A program made the translations under genes and the position numbers. Below the pieces are notes generated by a model, which had not been told where the DNA came from, searched no databases, and was given only the letters and a program-made list of their open reading frames with translations. Below, in pieces: positions 45,079 to 53,303 of a stretch of 64,000 nt of DNA. The DNA is from Lachnospiraceae bacterium (lineage in GTDB: Bacteria; Bacillota; Clostridia; Lachnospirales; Lachnospiraceae): assembly GCA_004557975.1 (NCBI GenBank), contig SFEV01000001.1:1-64000 (forward strand), in the 5' to 3' direction. Position 1 is the first letter of the stretch, and each line of letters begins with the position of its first letter.

Positions 45079-45972
45079 TCACGCCTCCTTTTCTCTCGTT
45101 ATGTACTTGATCAGTGCCTGAGATCCGCCGATAACAAGCAGGGACAGCACAAAGATCCCCACAGAAATACAGCTTCCGTAACCCATATTACTCTGGTTAA
45201 AGGAAACCTGATAGCCATACATAGCCATAACCATGGATGCCGTTCCCGGTCCGCCCTTTGTCATGACGAAGATATTGTCAAAGGCTTTCATGTTTCCGGC
45301 AATACAGAGGGTAATGCAGACAAGCATCGTATTCTTGATAAGGGGAAGTGTAATATAAAGCGCTTTCTGGAATCCGTTGGCTCCGTCAATCTCAGCACTC
45401 TCAAAAATTTCCGTGCTGATTCCAGCGATTGCAGAAAGAATAATAACCATATAGTATCCTATATACTGCCAGATCAGAGGAATTGTCACGAGCAGCATAA
45501 CCAGATCCGTATTGTTGAGCCATACCTGACACAGGTCTTTTCTTCCGATCGCTTCCAGAAACCAGTTAATAATACCATATTTGTTATGATAGATCATATT
45601 CCAGATAAGACCGATACACACTGCGGCAATCGTACTGGGGAAGAATCCGAAGGTACGGTGAATCGTTTTGAACTTCACCAGTTTTGAATTAATCATCAGT
45701 ACCAGCACGAATGCAATACCAATCTGTCCGATAATACAGGCAACAACCAGATAAATATTATGTCCGAATGCTTCCCAGAATGTGGCATCATTGAACAGTC
45801 TGATGTAGTTATCCAGTCCGTTAAACGTTTTCTGCGGACCGCCTTTCCATTCAAAAAAACTGTAAACAAGAGCCGTTACTAACGGAACAAAAACGGTAAA
45901 AACAAACATTGCCACAGGAATCAGCAGGTACATAACTATCGTTCTATTTTTGGGCTTAATCGCATTTAACAT
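45079..45972 (-). CDS. Carbohydrate ABC transporter permease (MalF type)
   Basis: The 297-residue protein has six helices (MYLLIPVAMFVFTVFVPLVTA first) and the EAA loop ESAEIDGANGFQKALYITLPL. ATG 45972 follows GAGAGGACAATCAT; the longer frame to 46020 would read through the attenuator hairpin. CUT1 transporters move oligosaccharides. Confidence 0.92.
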   Translation of the reverse strand: MLNAIKPKNRTIVMYLLIPVAMFVFTVFVPLVTALVYSFFEWKGGPQKTFNGLDNYIRLFNDATFWEAFGHNIYLVVACIIGQIGIAFVLVLMINSKLVKFKTIHRTFGFFPSTIAAVCIGLIWNMIYHNKYGIINWFLEAIGRKDLCQVWLNNTDLVMLLVTIPLIWQYIGYYMVIILSAIAGISTEIFESAEIDGANGFQKALYITLPLIKNTMLVCITLCIAGNMKAFDNIFVMTKGGPGTASMVMAMYGYQVSFNQSNMGYGSCISVGIFVLSLLVIGGSQALIKYITREKEA

Positions 45973-45999
45973 ATGATTGTCCTCTCTTTCCTGTTGCTC

Positions 46000-46036
46000 A
46001 AAAACCGCTCCGCCCACCACCGTGGGCAGAACGGTT
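46000..46036 (-). terminator. Attenuator between binding protein and permease genes
   Basis: AACCG..TCTGCCCAC and GTGGGC..CGGTT pair around GGTG and are followed by TTTTT. A partial terminator here would give more binding protein than permease, a common arrangement in CUT1 operons. Confidence 0.7.
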
Positions 46037-46102
46037 CTTCATTTCAATTCATAGCTTCGCCGCGCTTACGGGAACCGCCACGATTTACTTCGTAAATTGT
46101 GC

Positions 46103-47473
46103 TTAATAGTTAGCCTCGTATGCTGCCTGAGCGTTTGCTGCAACATCTTCCGGTGACATCTCACCGTTCATCATTGTCTGCAGGTCTGTGTTCAGAACAT
46201 CCCATACAGCATTTGTGATGTAGGAGTCATAAATCTCACATGTCTCTGTGTCAACATAAGACCAGTTGTAGAATGCCTGTGTAATCGGATCGAAGCTTGA
46301 AAGATCAACGTCTGCAACCTTTGTAAGTCCGCCGAGAGCATACTTCTCTGCTACGTAGCTTGCAAATGCCGGTCCTGTGATTTCCTGTGCCAGATCGATT
46401 GCTGCTGCCAGTTTGTCCGGATCCTCAGCAACCTTTGCATTGATTGCGATTGCATATCCAAGACCGATATTCTGAGATGTCGGAGCCTCTGTAGCGTCTG
46501 CCGGCTGCGGAAGAACTGCAAATCCCATGTTGTTGAATTTTTCTACGTCTGTTCCTTCTTCCTCTTCTGTGCCGCCCAGTGTAGCTGCAATGTAGGACTC
46601 ATCCCAGTTTCCGCCGATGAATGCTGCTGCATCGCCGGAAATGAAATATTCACGTGCATCTTCGTTTGTAACTACGTTGTAATCTTCGTTGAAGATAGAT
46701 GTCTCTGTAAACAGTCTCTGTGTCTCTGCCAGAGCCTTAACAAATGCTTCATCTGTGAAAGCAGCGCCGCCCTTGTTGATCATGCTCAGGAACCAGTCCG
46801 GACCTGTATATCTGTTTCCAAGTGTTGACAGGAAGCAGGAGTTTGCCTGCCATTTTCCGCCGTTGCCGAAAGCGACTGTTGTGATGCCCTGCTCATTGAA
46901 GTACTCGGAAGCCTTCTCTACATCTTCCCATGTGCTCGGGAATGTGTCGTATCCTGCCTCTGCCCACATAGCCTTGTCATAGATCACTACTGTACATGTA
47001 CCGCCAGTCAGAGCCGGATATCCGTAAATGGAATCACCATCTGTAAACGGTGTAAAGTATCCTTCATTGTAATCTGCATAATACGGTGAAGCTTTGATTG
47101 TATCTGTCAGATCATAGATAAGTCCCTGCTTAGCCCAGTCCTTTGTGTTCATGCCCTGAAGCAGGAATACGTCCGGAAGGTCATCTGCTGCTGCCAGTGT
47201 TGCGATCTGTGTCTTGTACTCAGCGTTTGCGAGAACGTTCTGTACAAGATTGATGTCCGGATGAGCCTCATCCCATGCAGCCAGAACTGTACGGAATCCG
47301 TCAGATCCGCCGTTTCCTTCTGACTCCTCTGATGTGGAGTAGTGCATAATCTCAAGATCACCTGTGTAAGCAAGTTCGTTTGCTGCCACATCCGTAGCTG
47401 CGCTTGCAGTCATACCGAGGGATGCGACCATGGCTGTTGCAAGTACTGTGCTGATTACCTGTCTTTTCTTCAT
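46103..47473 (-). CDS. Extracellular sugar-binding protein with a non-lipoprotein signal
   Basis: The 456-residue protein is a family 1 solute-binding protein ([80 protein letters not shown]). The signal peptide [20 protein letters not shown] ends with TASAATD, a signal-peptidase I site, and there is no lipobox Cys. In a Gram-positive cell such proteins are usually lipid-anchored, so retention would need another mechanism. AAAAGGAGG precedes the start. Confidence 0.9.
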   Translation of the reverse strand: MKKRQVISTVLATAMVASLGMTASAATDVAANELAYTGDLEIMHYSTSEESEGNGGSDGFRTVLAAWDEAHPDINLVQNVLANAEYKTQIATLAAADDLPDVFLLQGMNTKDWAKQGLIYDLTDTIKASPYYADYNEGYFTPFTDGDSIYGYPALTGGTCTVVIYDKAMWAEAGYDTFPSTWEDVEKASEYFNEQGITTVAFGNGGKWQANSCFLSTLGNRYTGPDWFLSMINKGGAAFTDEAFVKALAETQRLFTETSIFNEDYNVVTNEDAREYFISGDAAAFIGGNWDESYIAATLGGTEEEEGTDVEKFNNMGFAVLPQPADATEAPTSQNIGLGYAIAINAKVAEDPDKLAAAIDLAQEITGPAFASYVAEKYALGGLTKVADVDLSSFDPITQAFYNWSYVDTETCEIYDSYITNAVWDVLNTDLQTMMNGEMSPEDVAANAQAAYEANY

Positions 47474-47526
47474 GTTTTTTCCTCCTTTTGGATATGAAAT
47501 ATCTTTGATTTACTCATTTATCTGTA

Positions 47527-47542
47527 ATGCAGAAGTCTGCAT
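47527..47542. promoter_or_regulatory. Palindrome between lacI and the binding protein gene
   Basis: ATGCAGA-ag-TCTGCAT is a 7-bp-arm palindrome 54 bp before the binding-protein start. It may be a leader hairpin or a regulatory site. Confidence 0.4.
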
Positions 47543-47551
47543 GTACATACA

Positions 47552-48553
47552 TCATAAACGTTTTACCGTCTGCCCCGGGATCAGTGTCCCTTTCACCGTG
47601 TAGATCGTAGGAACCGTAGTCATCGGTTTTTCAATCTCCTCAATCAGACCGAAAGCAGCTTTCTCTCCCATTGTCCTGACATCCTGATACAGAGTCGTAA
47701 GCCGCGGCTCTTCATACTGGGCCGCCCGTATTCCGTCATATCCGGCTACAGAAACATCCTCCGGTATGGACAGCCCCCGTGCCCTGATGGCATTGATGCC
47801 GCCGAAACACGCCACATCATCCGGATATATGATACAGGTAGGCGGCTCCTTCAGATCAAGGAGTTCATTCGTAAGTCTGTAAGCACCGTCCATATCCCGA
47901 TACAGGGATGACAGTACATATTCCTTCCGGATCGGCAACCCGTGAGCTTCCATACTCCGGTAATACGCTGCCAGCCGCTGCCGCGTCACTCTGCTTCCGT
48001 CACCGTAAATATAGGCGATCCGCGTGTGTCCACAGTCAAATACGTAGTTCAGCAGCTGATACATCCCGTCCATATTGTCAGACAGTACTGCCGTACGGTT
48101 ATCCGCAATATAGTCAATGGTAACAACCTTCAGACTGCTCTGTAAAAGCTCCTGAATCTTTGGATTGCCGAAGTCAATTCCCACTACTGCAACCCCGTCA
48201 AAACCTCTGTACCTTGCCCGTTCCACATAAGACATATCCGAACAGGCCGTATTCAGAAATGTGACATCATACCCCTTTGCTTCTGATGCCGCCTTAAAGC
48301 TCTGCAGCACACCGGAAAAGAAATCATGGGTCAATCCGCTTCCTGCTGCATCTGCGAATAATACGCCGATATTGTAGCTCCGATTCGTCTTCAGATACCT
48401 GGCGGATTGATTGGGGAAGTAGCCCATCTTCTCTGCAGTCATCTTAATCTGACGCTTTGTGCTTTCACTGATATCGCTGTGATTGCTCAGTGCCTTGCTG
48501 ACAGTTGCCACAGATACTCCACAGGCTGCAGCAATATCCTTCATGGAAATCAT
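47552..48553 (-). CDS. LacI-family transcriptional regulator of the sugar cluster
   Basis: The 333-residue protein has an N-terminal LacI helix-turn-helix (MISMKDIAAACGVSVATVSK, then ALSNHSDISESTKRQI) with the hinge helix NQSARYLKTNRSYNIGVLF, and a periplasmic-binding-fold sensor domain. ATG 48553 follows GGAGGAGAGAGC. It lies directly upstream of the transporter and glycosidase genes and most likely represses them until the sugar is present. Confidence 0.93.
   Translation of the reverse strand: MISMKDIAAACGVSVATVSKALSNHSDISESTKRQIKMTAEKMGYFPNQSARYLKTNRSYNIGVLFADAAGSGLTHDFFSGVLQSFKAASEAKGYDVTFLNTACSDMSYVERARYRGFDGVAVVGIDFGNPKIQELLQSSLKVVTIDYIADNRTAVLSDNMDGMYQLLNYVFDCGHTRIAYIYGDGSRVTRQRLAAYYRSMEAHGLPIRKEYVLSSLYRDMDGAYRLTNELLDLKEPPTCIIYPDDVACFGGINAIRARGLSIPEDVSVAGYDGIRAAQYEEPRLTTLYQDVRTMGEKAAFGLIEEIEKPMTTVPTIYTVKGTLIPGQTVKRL
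47555..47565. promoter_or_regulatory. Candidate LacI-family operator at the end of lacI
   Basis: TAAAACGTTTA, with the palindromic core AAACGTTT (CpG centre typical of LacI-family sites), overlaps the lacI stop codon and lies about 80 bp upstream of the binding protein gene. The same 11-mer occurs at 48802-48812 upstream of lacI. Confidence 0.45.
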
Positions 48554-48586
48554 GCTCTCTCCTCCGCCTTGTTGAATCTGCATTTA

Positions 48587-48607
48587 CTTAATCGTTTTCT
48601 AATTAAG
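48587..48607. promoter_or_regulatory. Inverted repeat at the lacI transcription start
   Basis: CTTAAT-cgttttcta-ATTAAG overlaps the start just downstream of the -10 box and could be an autoregulatory operator. Confidence 0.4.
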
Positions 48608-48636
48608 ATTAAACAGCATTTTGACCATTTTGTCAA
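48608..48636 (-). promoter_or_regulatory. Sigma-A promoter of lacI
   Basis: TTGACA (48636-48631) and TTTAAT (48613-48608) on the minus strand are 17 bp apart. Confidence 0.75.
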
Positions 48637-48801
48637 CCTTATTTTTCTGTTTTTTACATTTTAGTCATTATGTATTTTTTTACTTAACTGTTTTTATATA
48701 TTATTACTTACGCTGTTTTCGTACATCTTCTCATGTTCTGATCTGTTTAAATTTTTTTCAGTATATTTTTCAATAATTGTGACTTTTTCTGTCGTTTTTT
48801 C

Positions 48802-48812
48802 TAAAACGTTTA
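48802..48812. promoter_or_regulatory. Second TAAAACGTTTA operator candidate
   Basis: This 11-mer is identical, in inverted orientation, to the one at 47555-47565. It lies about 170 bp upstream of the lacI promoter. Two identical sites flanking the gene would allow looping. Confidence 0.4.
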
Positions 48813-48865
48813 ATTTCTGTTTTCCCCATTCCTTTTAATATTTTTTTCTGTTTTCTTTGCTTTTT

Positions 48866-48912
48866 TGCAAAAAAATTGCAGTGGAACACTGTTTTTCAGA
48901 TTTCACTGCAAT
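48866..48912 (-). terminator. azlCD terminator
   Basis: ATTGCAGTG and CACTGCAAT pair and are followed by TTTTTTT on the minus strand. Confidence 0.85.
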
Positions 48913-49000
48913 TTTTCAGATTTTTTCTTTTTGTTAAGTATAAACAGGAAGTCCCGACCGACACTTACTATTCAGTTCATCAGGGACCTGCATGATCCGG

Positions 49001-49324
49001 TCAGAAGATCACCTGAATCAAGACCATATAACAGACCGTCCCTGCAAGAATGGATATCAGCGTATTGTGCTTCCGCCTGTGAAGAAGCACCACCAGCAAT
49101 ACGGAAATAAGTTCCGGCAAACCGTGTGTTCCGCTTACAAAGGACACATTTTTCAGGCAATAGACTACAAGCATTCCCATGATCGCGTACGGCAGTACCT
49201 CTCCCAGATACAGTATCGGCTTCGGCGTCTCGTTCCGAAAAACCAGAAAAGGCAGGAAACGTATCAGCACCGTCACTCCCGCTATGATGAGGATCAGAAG
49301 CAGCGAATACACAGCTTTACTCAT
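49001..49324 (-). CDS. azlD: AzlD-family branched-chain amino acid export subunit
   Basis: The 107-residue protein has four hydrophobic segments (YSLLLILIIAGVTVLIRFLPF, LYLGEVLPYAIMGMLVVYCL, LPELISVLLVVLLH, TLISILAGTVCYMVLIQVI) and matches AzlD. ATG 49324 overlaps the azlC stop (CATGAGTAA), so the two are translationally coupled. Confidence 0.9.
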   Translation of the reverse strand: MSKAVYSLLLILIIAGVTVLIRFLPFLVFRNETPKPILYLGEVLPYAIMGMLVVYCLKNVSFVSGTHGLPELISVLLVVLLHRRKHNTLISILAGTVCYMVLIQVIF

Positions 49325-50024
49325 GACTGTACACCTCCCCGCTGCGATCCAGCCACCGTTTTTCCAGAAACAGTGCAGCCGTAATCCCAAGCATTGCCGG
49401 AATCAGGAAGCCGGAAGGCCCGAAAATAAGAAGACAGATCACAGAAATTCCCACGCCTGTCACTGCCGGAAGATGTGATGTCGCCTTCTCCCACTGCTCC
49501 ACAAAAATTACCACAAACAGTGCTGTCATTGCAAAGTCAATACCGATGGAATTAAAGGCGAAAGCCGCTCCTGCCGCAGCTCCCGCAACGCTGCCGATAA
49601 TCCAGTAGCACTGATTCAGCAAAGAAAGATACAGATAATATTTCTTCTCGTCCACTCCATCCGGCAGATGAGGCGCACAGACAAGGGAATACGTCTCGTC
49701 CGTCAGCGCGAAAATCAAATATGGCCTGGCTTTCCCTGCATCCTGATATCGTCCCAGCATTGATATACCATAAAAAAGATGGCGTATATTGACCATCAGA
49801 GTCATCATGGCCGCAGTCAGAAGCGAAGCGCCTCCTGCCAGAAGATCCACTGCCACATACTGCATGGATCCGGCATAAATTGTGGTGCTCATCAGAAGCG
49901 CCCACCACCAGCCATATCCTTTATCCTGCAGCAGAATACCGAATCCCATCCCCAGAACAAGATAACCTGCCATGACAGGAAGCGATGCAACAAAGGCATG
50001 CCGCAGTGTACTGTTCTTTTTCAT
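49317..50024 (-). CDS. azlC: AzlC-family branched-chain amino acid export subunit
   Basis: The 235-residue membrane protein starts LRHAFVASLPVMAGYLVLGMGFG, typical of AzlC, with YAGSMQYVAVDLL and NIRHLFYGISML signatures. AzlCD exports branched-chain amino acids and analogues such as azaleucine. Confidence 0.92.
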   Translation of the reverse strand: MKKNSTLRHAFVASLPVMAGYLVLGMGFGILLQDKGYGWWWALLMSTTIYAGSMQYVAVDLLAGGASLLTAAMMTLMVNIRHLFYGISMLGRYQDAGKARPYLIFALTDETYSLVCAPHLPDGVDEKKYYLYLSLLNQCYWIIGSVAGAAAGAAFAFNSIGIDFAMTALFVVIFVEQWEKATSHLPAVTGVGISVICLLIFGPSGFLIPAMLGITAALFLEKRWLDRSGEVYSHE

Positions 50025-50034
50025 AATCCTCTCC

Positions 50035-50757
50035 TCATATTTTCAAAGATTTCAGCAGCTCCTTATCCTCCTCCGAAATGCGGTATGATTCCCTGCACTT
50101 CTGAATCGCTTTGTTCTGCACCCAGGGATCCAGAGTCCGCGAAGCAAACACCTCCCAGGTCAGATACCGGTATTTCACAAAACACACTGACAGCGCCCAC
50201 GCCTGCGCCATCCGTATATAGTAAGGGGTGTCGGAAGAAGAGGACGCTTTCTCTCCTGCAAACAGCGGCAGAACCCTCCCAATATATTCGTCATTGATGA
50301 AATACTGCATCAGCGCCACAAGAGCGAACCGCACCTCAAATTCTCTGCCTCCCTCAAGCCACCTTGTACAGTATCCATACCAGAATTCCTGATCCTTTTT
50401 CATAAATTTGAAGCCGGATACACTGCAGTCACAGTCGCCCCAGGAGAGAATCCCCGGTATCCACAGATCGAGATGACGGACCCTCTGTTCCCGGTCCATT
50501 TTTGCCTTCCCGATCACCATGCCCCAGAGCATGTGCTCCTCATGGTATAAAGGTGCTCCTTGGGCGTACAGTCTTCCCATATCTTCCAGGTACTCTTCCC
50601 ACCCGTTTTTCACCACCAGAGCTGCAATTTCTCTGATTTTCGGCACACGCACACCGATGCTCAGTGAAGCGTCCCAGTTTGCAATGCGGTCATTAAATTC
50701 CTTATAAGAGAGATCTGCCGCCGTAAGCAGCAGATCTCTTGTTTCGTTTCCTGTCAT
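50035..50757 (-). CDS. DNA alkylation repair protein (AlkD-like)
   Basis: The 240-residue HEAT-repeat protein matches the DNA alkylation repair family: VRVPKIREIAALV, HEEHMLWGMVIGKAKM, WIPGILSWGDCDCSV, DTPYYIRMAQAWALSVCFVKY and LDPWVQNKAIQKCRES. AlkD glycosylases remove bulky N3/N7 alkylpurines. Some Firmicute members lack activity, so the exact substrate is not assured. Confidence 0.85.
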   Translation of the reverse strand: MTGNETRDLLLTAADLSYKEFNDRIANWDASLSIGVRVPKIREIAALVVKNGWEEYLEDMGRLYAQGAPLYHEEHMLWGMVIGKAKMDREQRVRHLDLWIPGILSWGDCDCSVSGFKFMKKDQEFWYGYCTRWLEGGREFEVRFALVALMQYFINDEYIGRVLPLFAGEKASSSSDTPYYIRMAQAWALSVCFVKYRYLTWEVFASRTLDPWVQNKAIQKCRESYRISEEDKELLKSLKI

Positions 50758-50770
50758 ATATTCCTCTCAT

Positions 50771-52285
50771 TTAATTCTTGAACCGGTTCCATGCCGAGGA
50801 CAGCCCGTCAATGACAGCGCGGTATGTCGTATATTTTTCCTCGTAAATTTCCTTATATTCCGGACGCGGCTGAATCGTCTTTGTGATCTTTACTGTCCTG
50901 GAAATAGCTTCCTGATAGTCCGGATAAATACCTGCTGCAATGCCTGCCGCAATGGCTGCACCCTGAGCCCCCAGCTCCTTATCCTCAATCACGTCAATGG
51001 GGATCTGCAATGCATCCGCAAAAATCTGCACCCATACATCAGAATTTGCAGCACCTCCGGAAAGACGGATGCTCTTCGGCACCTCGCGGTTGCGCAGAAG
51101 CTTCTTCACATGGGTCAGATGAGAAAATACAATCCCTTCATAGACGGCGCGCAGCATATGCTTTTTGTTGTGGTAAGCAGTCAGACCGATGAAGGACCCC
51201 TTTGCGAGTGCATCTTCATTGGAGCCGTTCAAAAACGGAAGGAAGATCACGTTGCAGTCCTGCGGTTCAATGGAAGCTACCCATTCATTGGTGACATCAT
51301 AGATGGAGCCGCCCTTCGCTTTTGCATCCTCTTTTTCCCAGTTCATCAGATTGCGGATAAACCACTCCATATTTCCTGCGGATGTGGGGCTGCTCTCCTC
51401 GATCAGATAATAGCCCGGAATACAGAACATGGAATTCAGATCCACCGTACCGTTTGTCACAGGCTCCTTCCCGATAAACTCATTGATACTCCATGTACCT
51501 GCGATCATGCACATCTGCTCCTCATCAGAAAGGCCTGATGCGATTCCGCAGGCATCCACGTCAAACATACCTGCTGCCACCGGAATTCCCTCCGGGAGCA
51601 TTGTTTTTTCACTGGCTTCCTTTGTGACGTATCCGCAGATATCCGCAGAATAGCGAAGCGGCGGAAGCTTGTCAAAACATTCCTCCAGACCAAACAGCGC
51701 CATCAGCTCACGGTCATGTTTTTTTGTCGTTAGATTGACAAAGTTGGAACCGGAGCAGTCTGTGTATTCACTGTACGCCTCCCCCGTCAGCATATAGCGG
51801 ATATAATCCTTGACTGCAAAAATATATTTCGTGCGTTCCAGAACCTCCGGCTTGTTCTCCCTGAACCATGCCAGCAGGCTGACCGGCTGGACAGCCAGGA
51901 TTTCCTGAAATGTCTTTTCATATACCTTTTTATTTGTACCGTCCTGATACCATTTTTCTACCTGAGCCCATGCTCTCGTATCCGTGGAAATGATGCCGTT
52001 ATAAGACGGTTTTCCGTCATATCCCACCATGTACAGGCCTTTTCCGTGACCGGAAAAAGAAACACCTGCTATATCCTCCGGATTGATACCGCTCTTTTCG
52101 ATTGCCGTGCGAACAGCCTGTGCATTTACTTCCCACAGTTCATCCATATCACGTTCCGTATAGCCAGGCTTTGGCGTGATCGTCACTGTCGGCACGCTTG
52201 CCACAGAAATCTGTGTCCCGTTTTCATCAAAAATTGCAGCTTTTGAAAAAGTTCCCCCATTATCAATACCCATTAAATACTTCAT
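50771..52285 (-). CDS. FGGY carbohydrate kinase, LyxK-like
   Basis: The 504-residue kinase resembles L-xylulokinase LyxK: MGIDNGGTFSKAAIFDENG, PKPGYTERDMDELW, SFSGHGKGLYMV, PVSLLAWFRENKP and the C-terminal IRLSGGAANSDVWVQIFAD with LGAQGAAIAAGIA. FGGY substrates vary, so this may phosphorylate L-xylulose or a related keto-sugar or polyol. GGAGGATAGGGTG precedes the start. It is coupled to the GNAT gene upstream. Confidence 0.88.
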   Translation of the reverse strand: MKYLMGIDNGGTFSKAAIFDENGTQISVASVPTVTITPKPGYTERDMDELWEVNAQAVRTAIEKSGINPEDIAGVSFSGHGKGLYMVGYDGKPSYNGIISTDTRAWAQVEKWYQDGTNKKVYEKTFQEILAVQPVSLLAWFRENKPEVLERTKYIFAVKDYIRYMLTGEAYSEYTDCSGSNFVNLTTKKHDRELMALFGLEECFDKLPPLRYSADICGYVTKEASEKTMLPEGIPVAAGMFDVDACGIASGLSDEEQMCMIAGTWSINEFIGKEPVTNGTVDLNSMFCIPGYYLIEESSPTSAGNMEWFIRNLMNWEKEDAKAKGGSIYDVTNEWVASIEPQDCNVIFLPFLNGSNEDALAKGSFIGLTAYHNKKHMLRAVYEGIVFSHLTHVKKLLRNREVPKSIRLSGGAANSDVWVQIFADALQIPIDVIEDKELGAQGAAIAAGIAAGIYPDYQEAISRTVKITKTIQPRPEYKEIYEEKYTTYRAVIDGLSSAWNRFKN

Positions 52286-52289
52286 TGCT

Positions 52290-52820
52290 TCACCCTATCC
52301 TCCTTACCTTTTTCTGATACATCGGCCCCATCAGGCTCCGGTACATTTTCTCACATCTCTCGTACGTAAGCCCCGGCTTCGTCGCCAGCAGTTCCATTTC
52401 GATCCCGAACAGTTCAATCAGAATCCCGGTCTCCAGCATACCATTTCTCAGATAAAATGCTTTTCTGCGGAGACGTTCCTGCTGGTTTTCGGCCATCTCA
52501 TCCGGCTTTTCGATCTCAAGGAAAAACTGGCTGTCACTGTACAGCGCCATCAGAAGCTGAAGTGCATCAGATCCGATTCCGCGTCCCCGGAACAAATCCG
52601 AGATGGCAAAGTAATCCAGCAGTACCAGATCCTCCTGCAGAGCCGTAATCGCCATTCCGGCTCTTCTGCCTTCCTCCCTGATCAACAAAATCTCCATCTC
52701 CCCCATTGCAGCCTTGCGTTCAATCTCTGAAAACGGCTTGCGCTCTGCTTCCGGAAATGCTCTCATATACAAATCCAGAATAAAATTCTTGTCCAGACTG
52801 CCGGCCGTACATAAATCCAT
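52290..52820 (-). CDS. GNAT-family acetyltransferase
   Basis: The 176-residue protein has the GNAT acetyl-CoA loop FRGRGIGSDALQLLM, with preceding strand DLVLLDYFAISDL and the C-terminal FYLRNGMLETGILIELFG. Substrate is unknown. ATG 52820 follows AGGCAGGTAAC. It ends 4 bp before the kinase start. Confidence 0.82.
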   Translation of the reverse strand: MDLCTAGSLDKNFILDLYMRAFPEAERKPFSEIERKAAMGEMEILLIREEGRRAGMAITALQEDLVLLDYFAISDLFRGRGIGSDALQLLMALYSDSQFFLEIEKPDEMAENQQERLRRKAFYLRNGMLETGILIELFGIEMELLATKPGLTYERCEKMYRSLMGPMYQKKVRRIG

Positions 52821-52970
52821 GATGTTACCTGCCTTTCTGTTTCTCAATATTTGTGATGATCTTTACTGAATCAGACGTGATGTCTGCTGTGCTTTGCTCC
52901 TTTCTTCTTTTTCGTTTTCATTATCATACCATATTCCGGCATTTCGCGCCACTACTAATGAGTAACTGTA

Positions 52971-53015
52971 AAAAAAATAAGGCATCTCTGCCTTCCCTCC
53001 GGACAGAAATGCCTT
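52971..53015 (-). terminator. Terminator of the rapZ-whiA-HPr operon
   Basis: AAGGCATTTCTG and CAGAGATGCCTT pair and are followed by ATTTTTTT on the minus strand, 30 bp after the HPr-like stop. Confidence 0.85.
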
Positions 53016-53045
53016 TCACAATTGATTCCGTTACTATGACCTGTT

Positions 53046-53303
53046 TTATTTCGCCTTGCTTAAGTACTCTTCTATGTTTTTAATCGCTTCAGCTTCGTCA
53101 GCGCCATTTGCAGTCACTACAACAGTCTCTCCCATATCAAGACCGAGCGTCATCATACCCATGATGCTCTTTGCATTGACGGTTCTGCCTTCGCTCTGCA
53201 CGTGAATCTCGCTCTCGTACTGACTCGCCACCTGAACGAGCAGTGCAACCGGTCTGGCTTCCAGACCACTCGGAAGCTGAATCGTGATCTCTTTCTTAGT
53301 CAT
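53046..53303 (-). CDS. HPr-like protein with Glu at the catalytic position (Crh-like)
   Basis: The 85-residue protein has the HPr fold, but the usual phosphoacceptor His15 is Glu (SGLEARPVA). The regulatory Ser46 is kept in NAKSIMGMM. In Bacillus, Crh has Gln15 and cannot act in PTS phosphotransfer, but it is phosphorylated on Ser46 by HPrK and assists CcpA; it is also encoded next to whiA. The same arrangement here supports a Crh-like regulatory role. It overlaps the end of whiA by 8 bp. Confidence 0.9.
   Translation of the reverse strand: MTKKEITIQLPSGLEARPVALLVQVASQYESEIHVQSEGRTVNAKSIMGMMTLGLDMGETVVVTANGADEAEAIKNIEEYLSKAK

Larger units (their letters stand above)
48554..49000. other. 447-bp AT-rich gap between lacI and azlD
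   Basis: The gap contains the lacI promoter and inverted repeat, the operator candidate at 48802-48812 and the azlCD terminator. The middle part is T-rich on the plus strand and I see no gene there. Confidence 0.65.
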
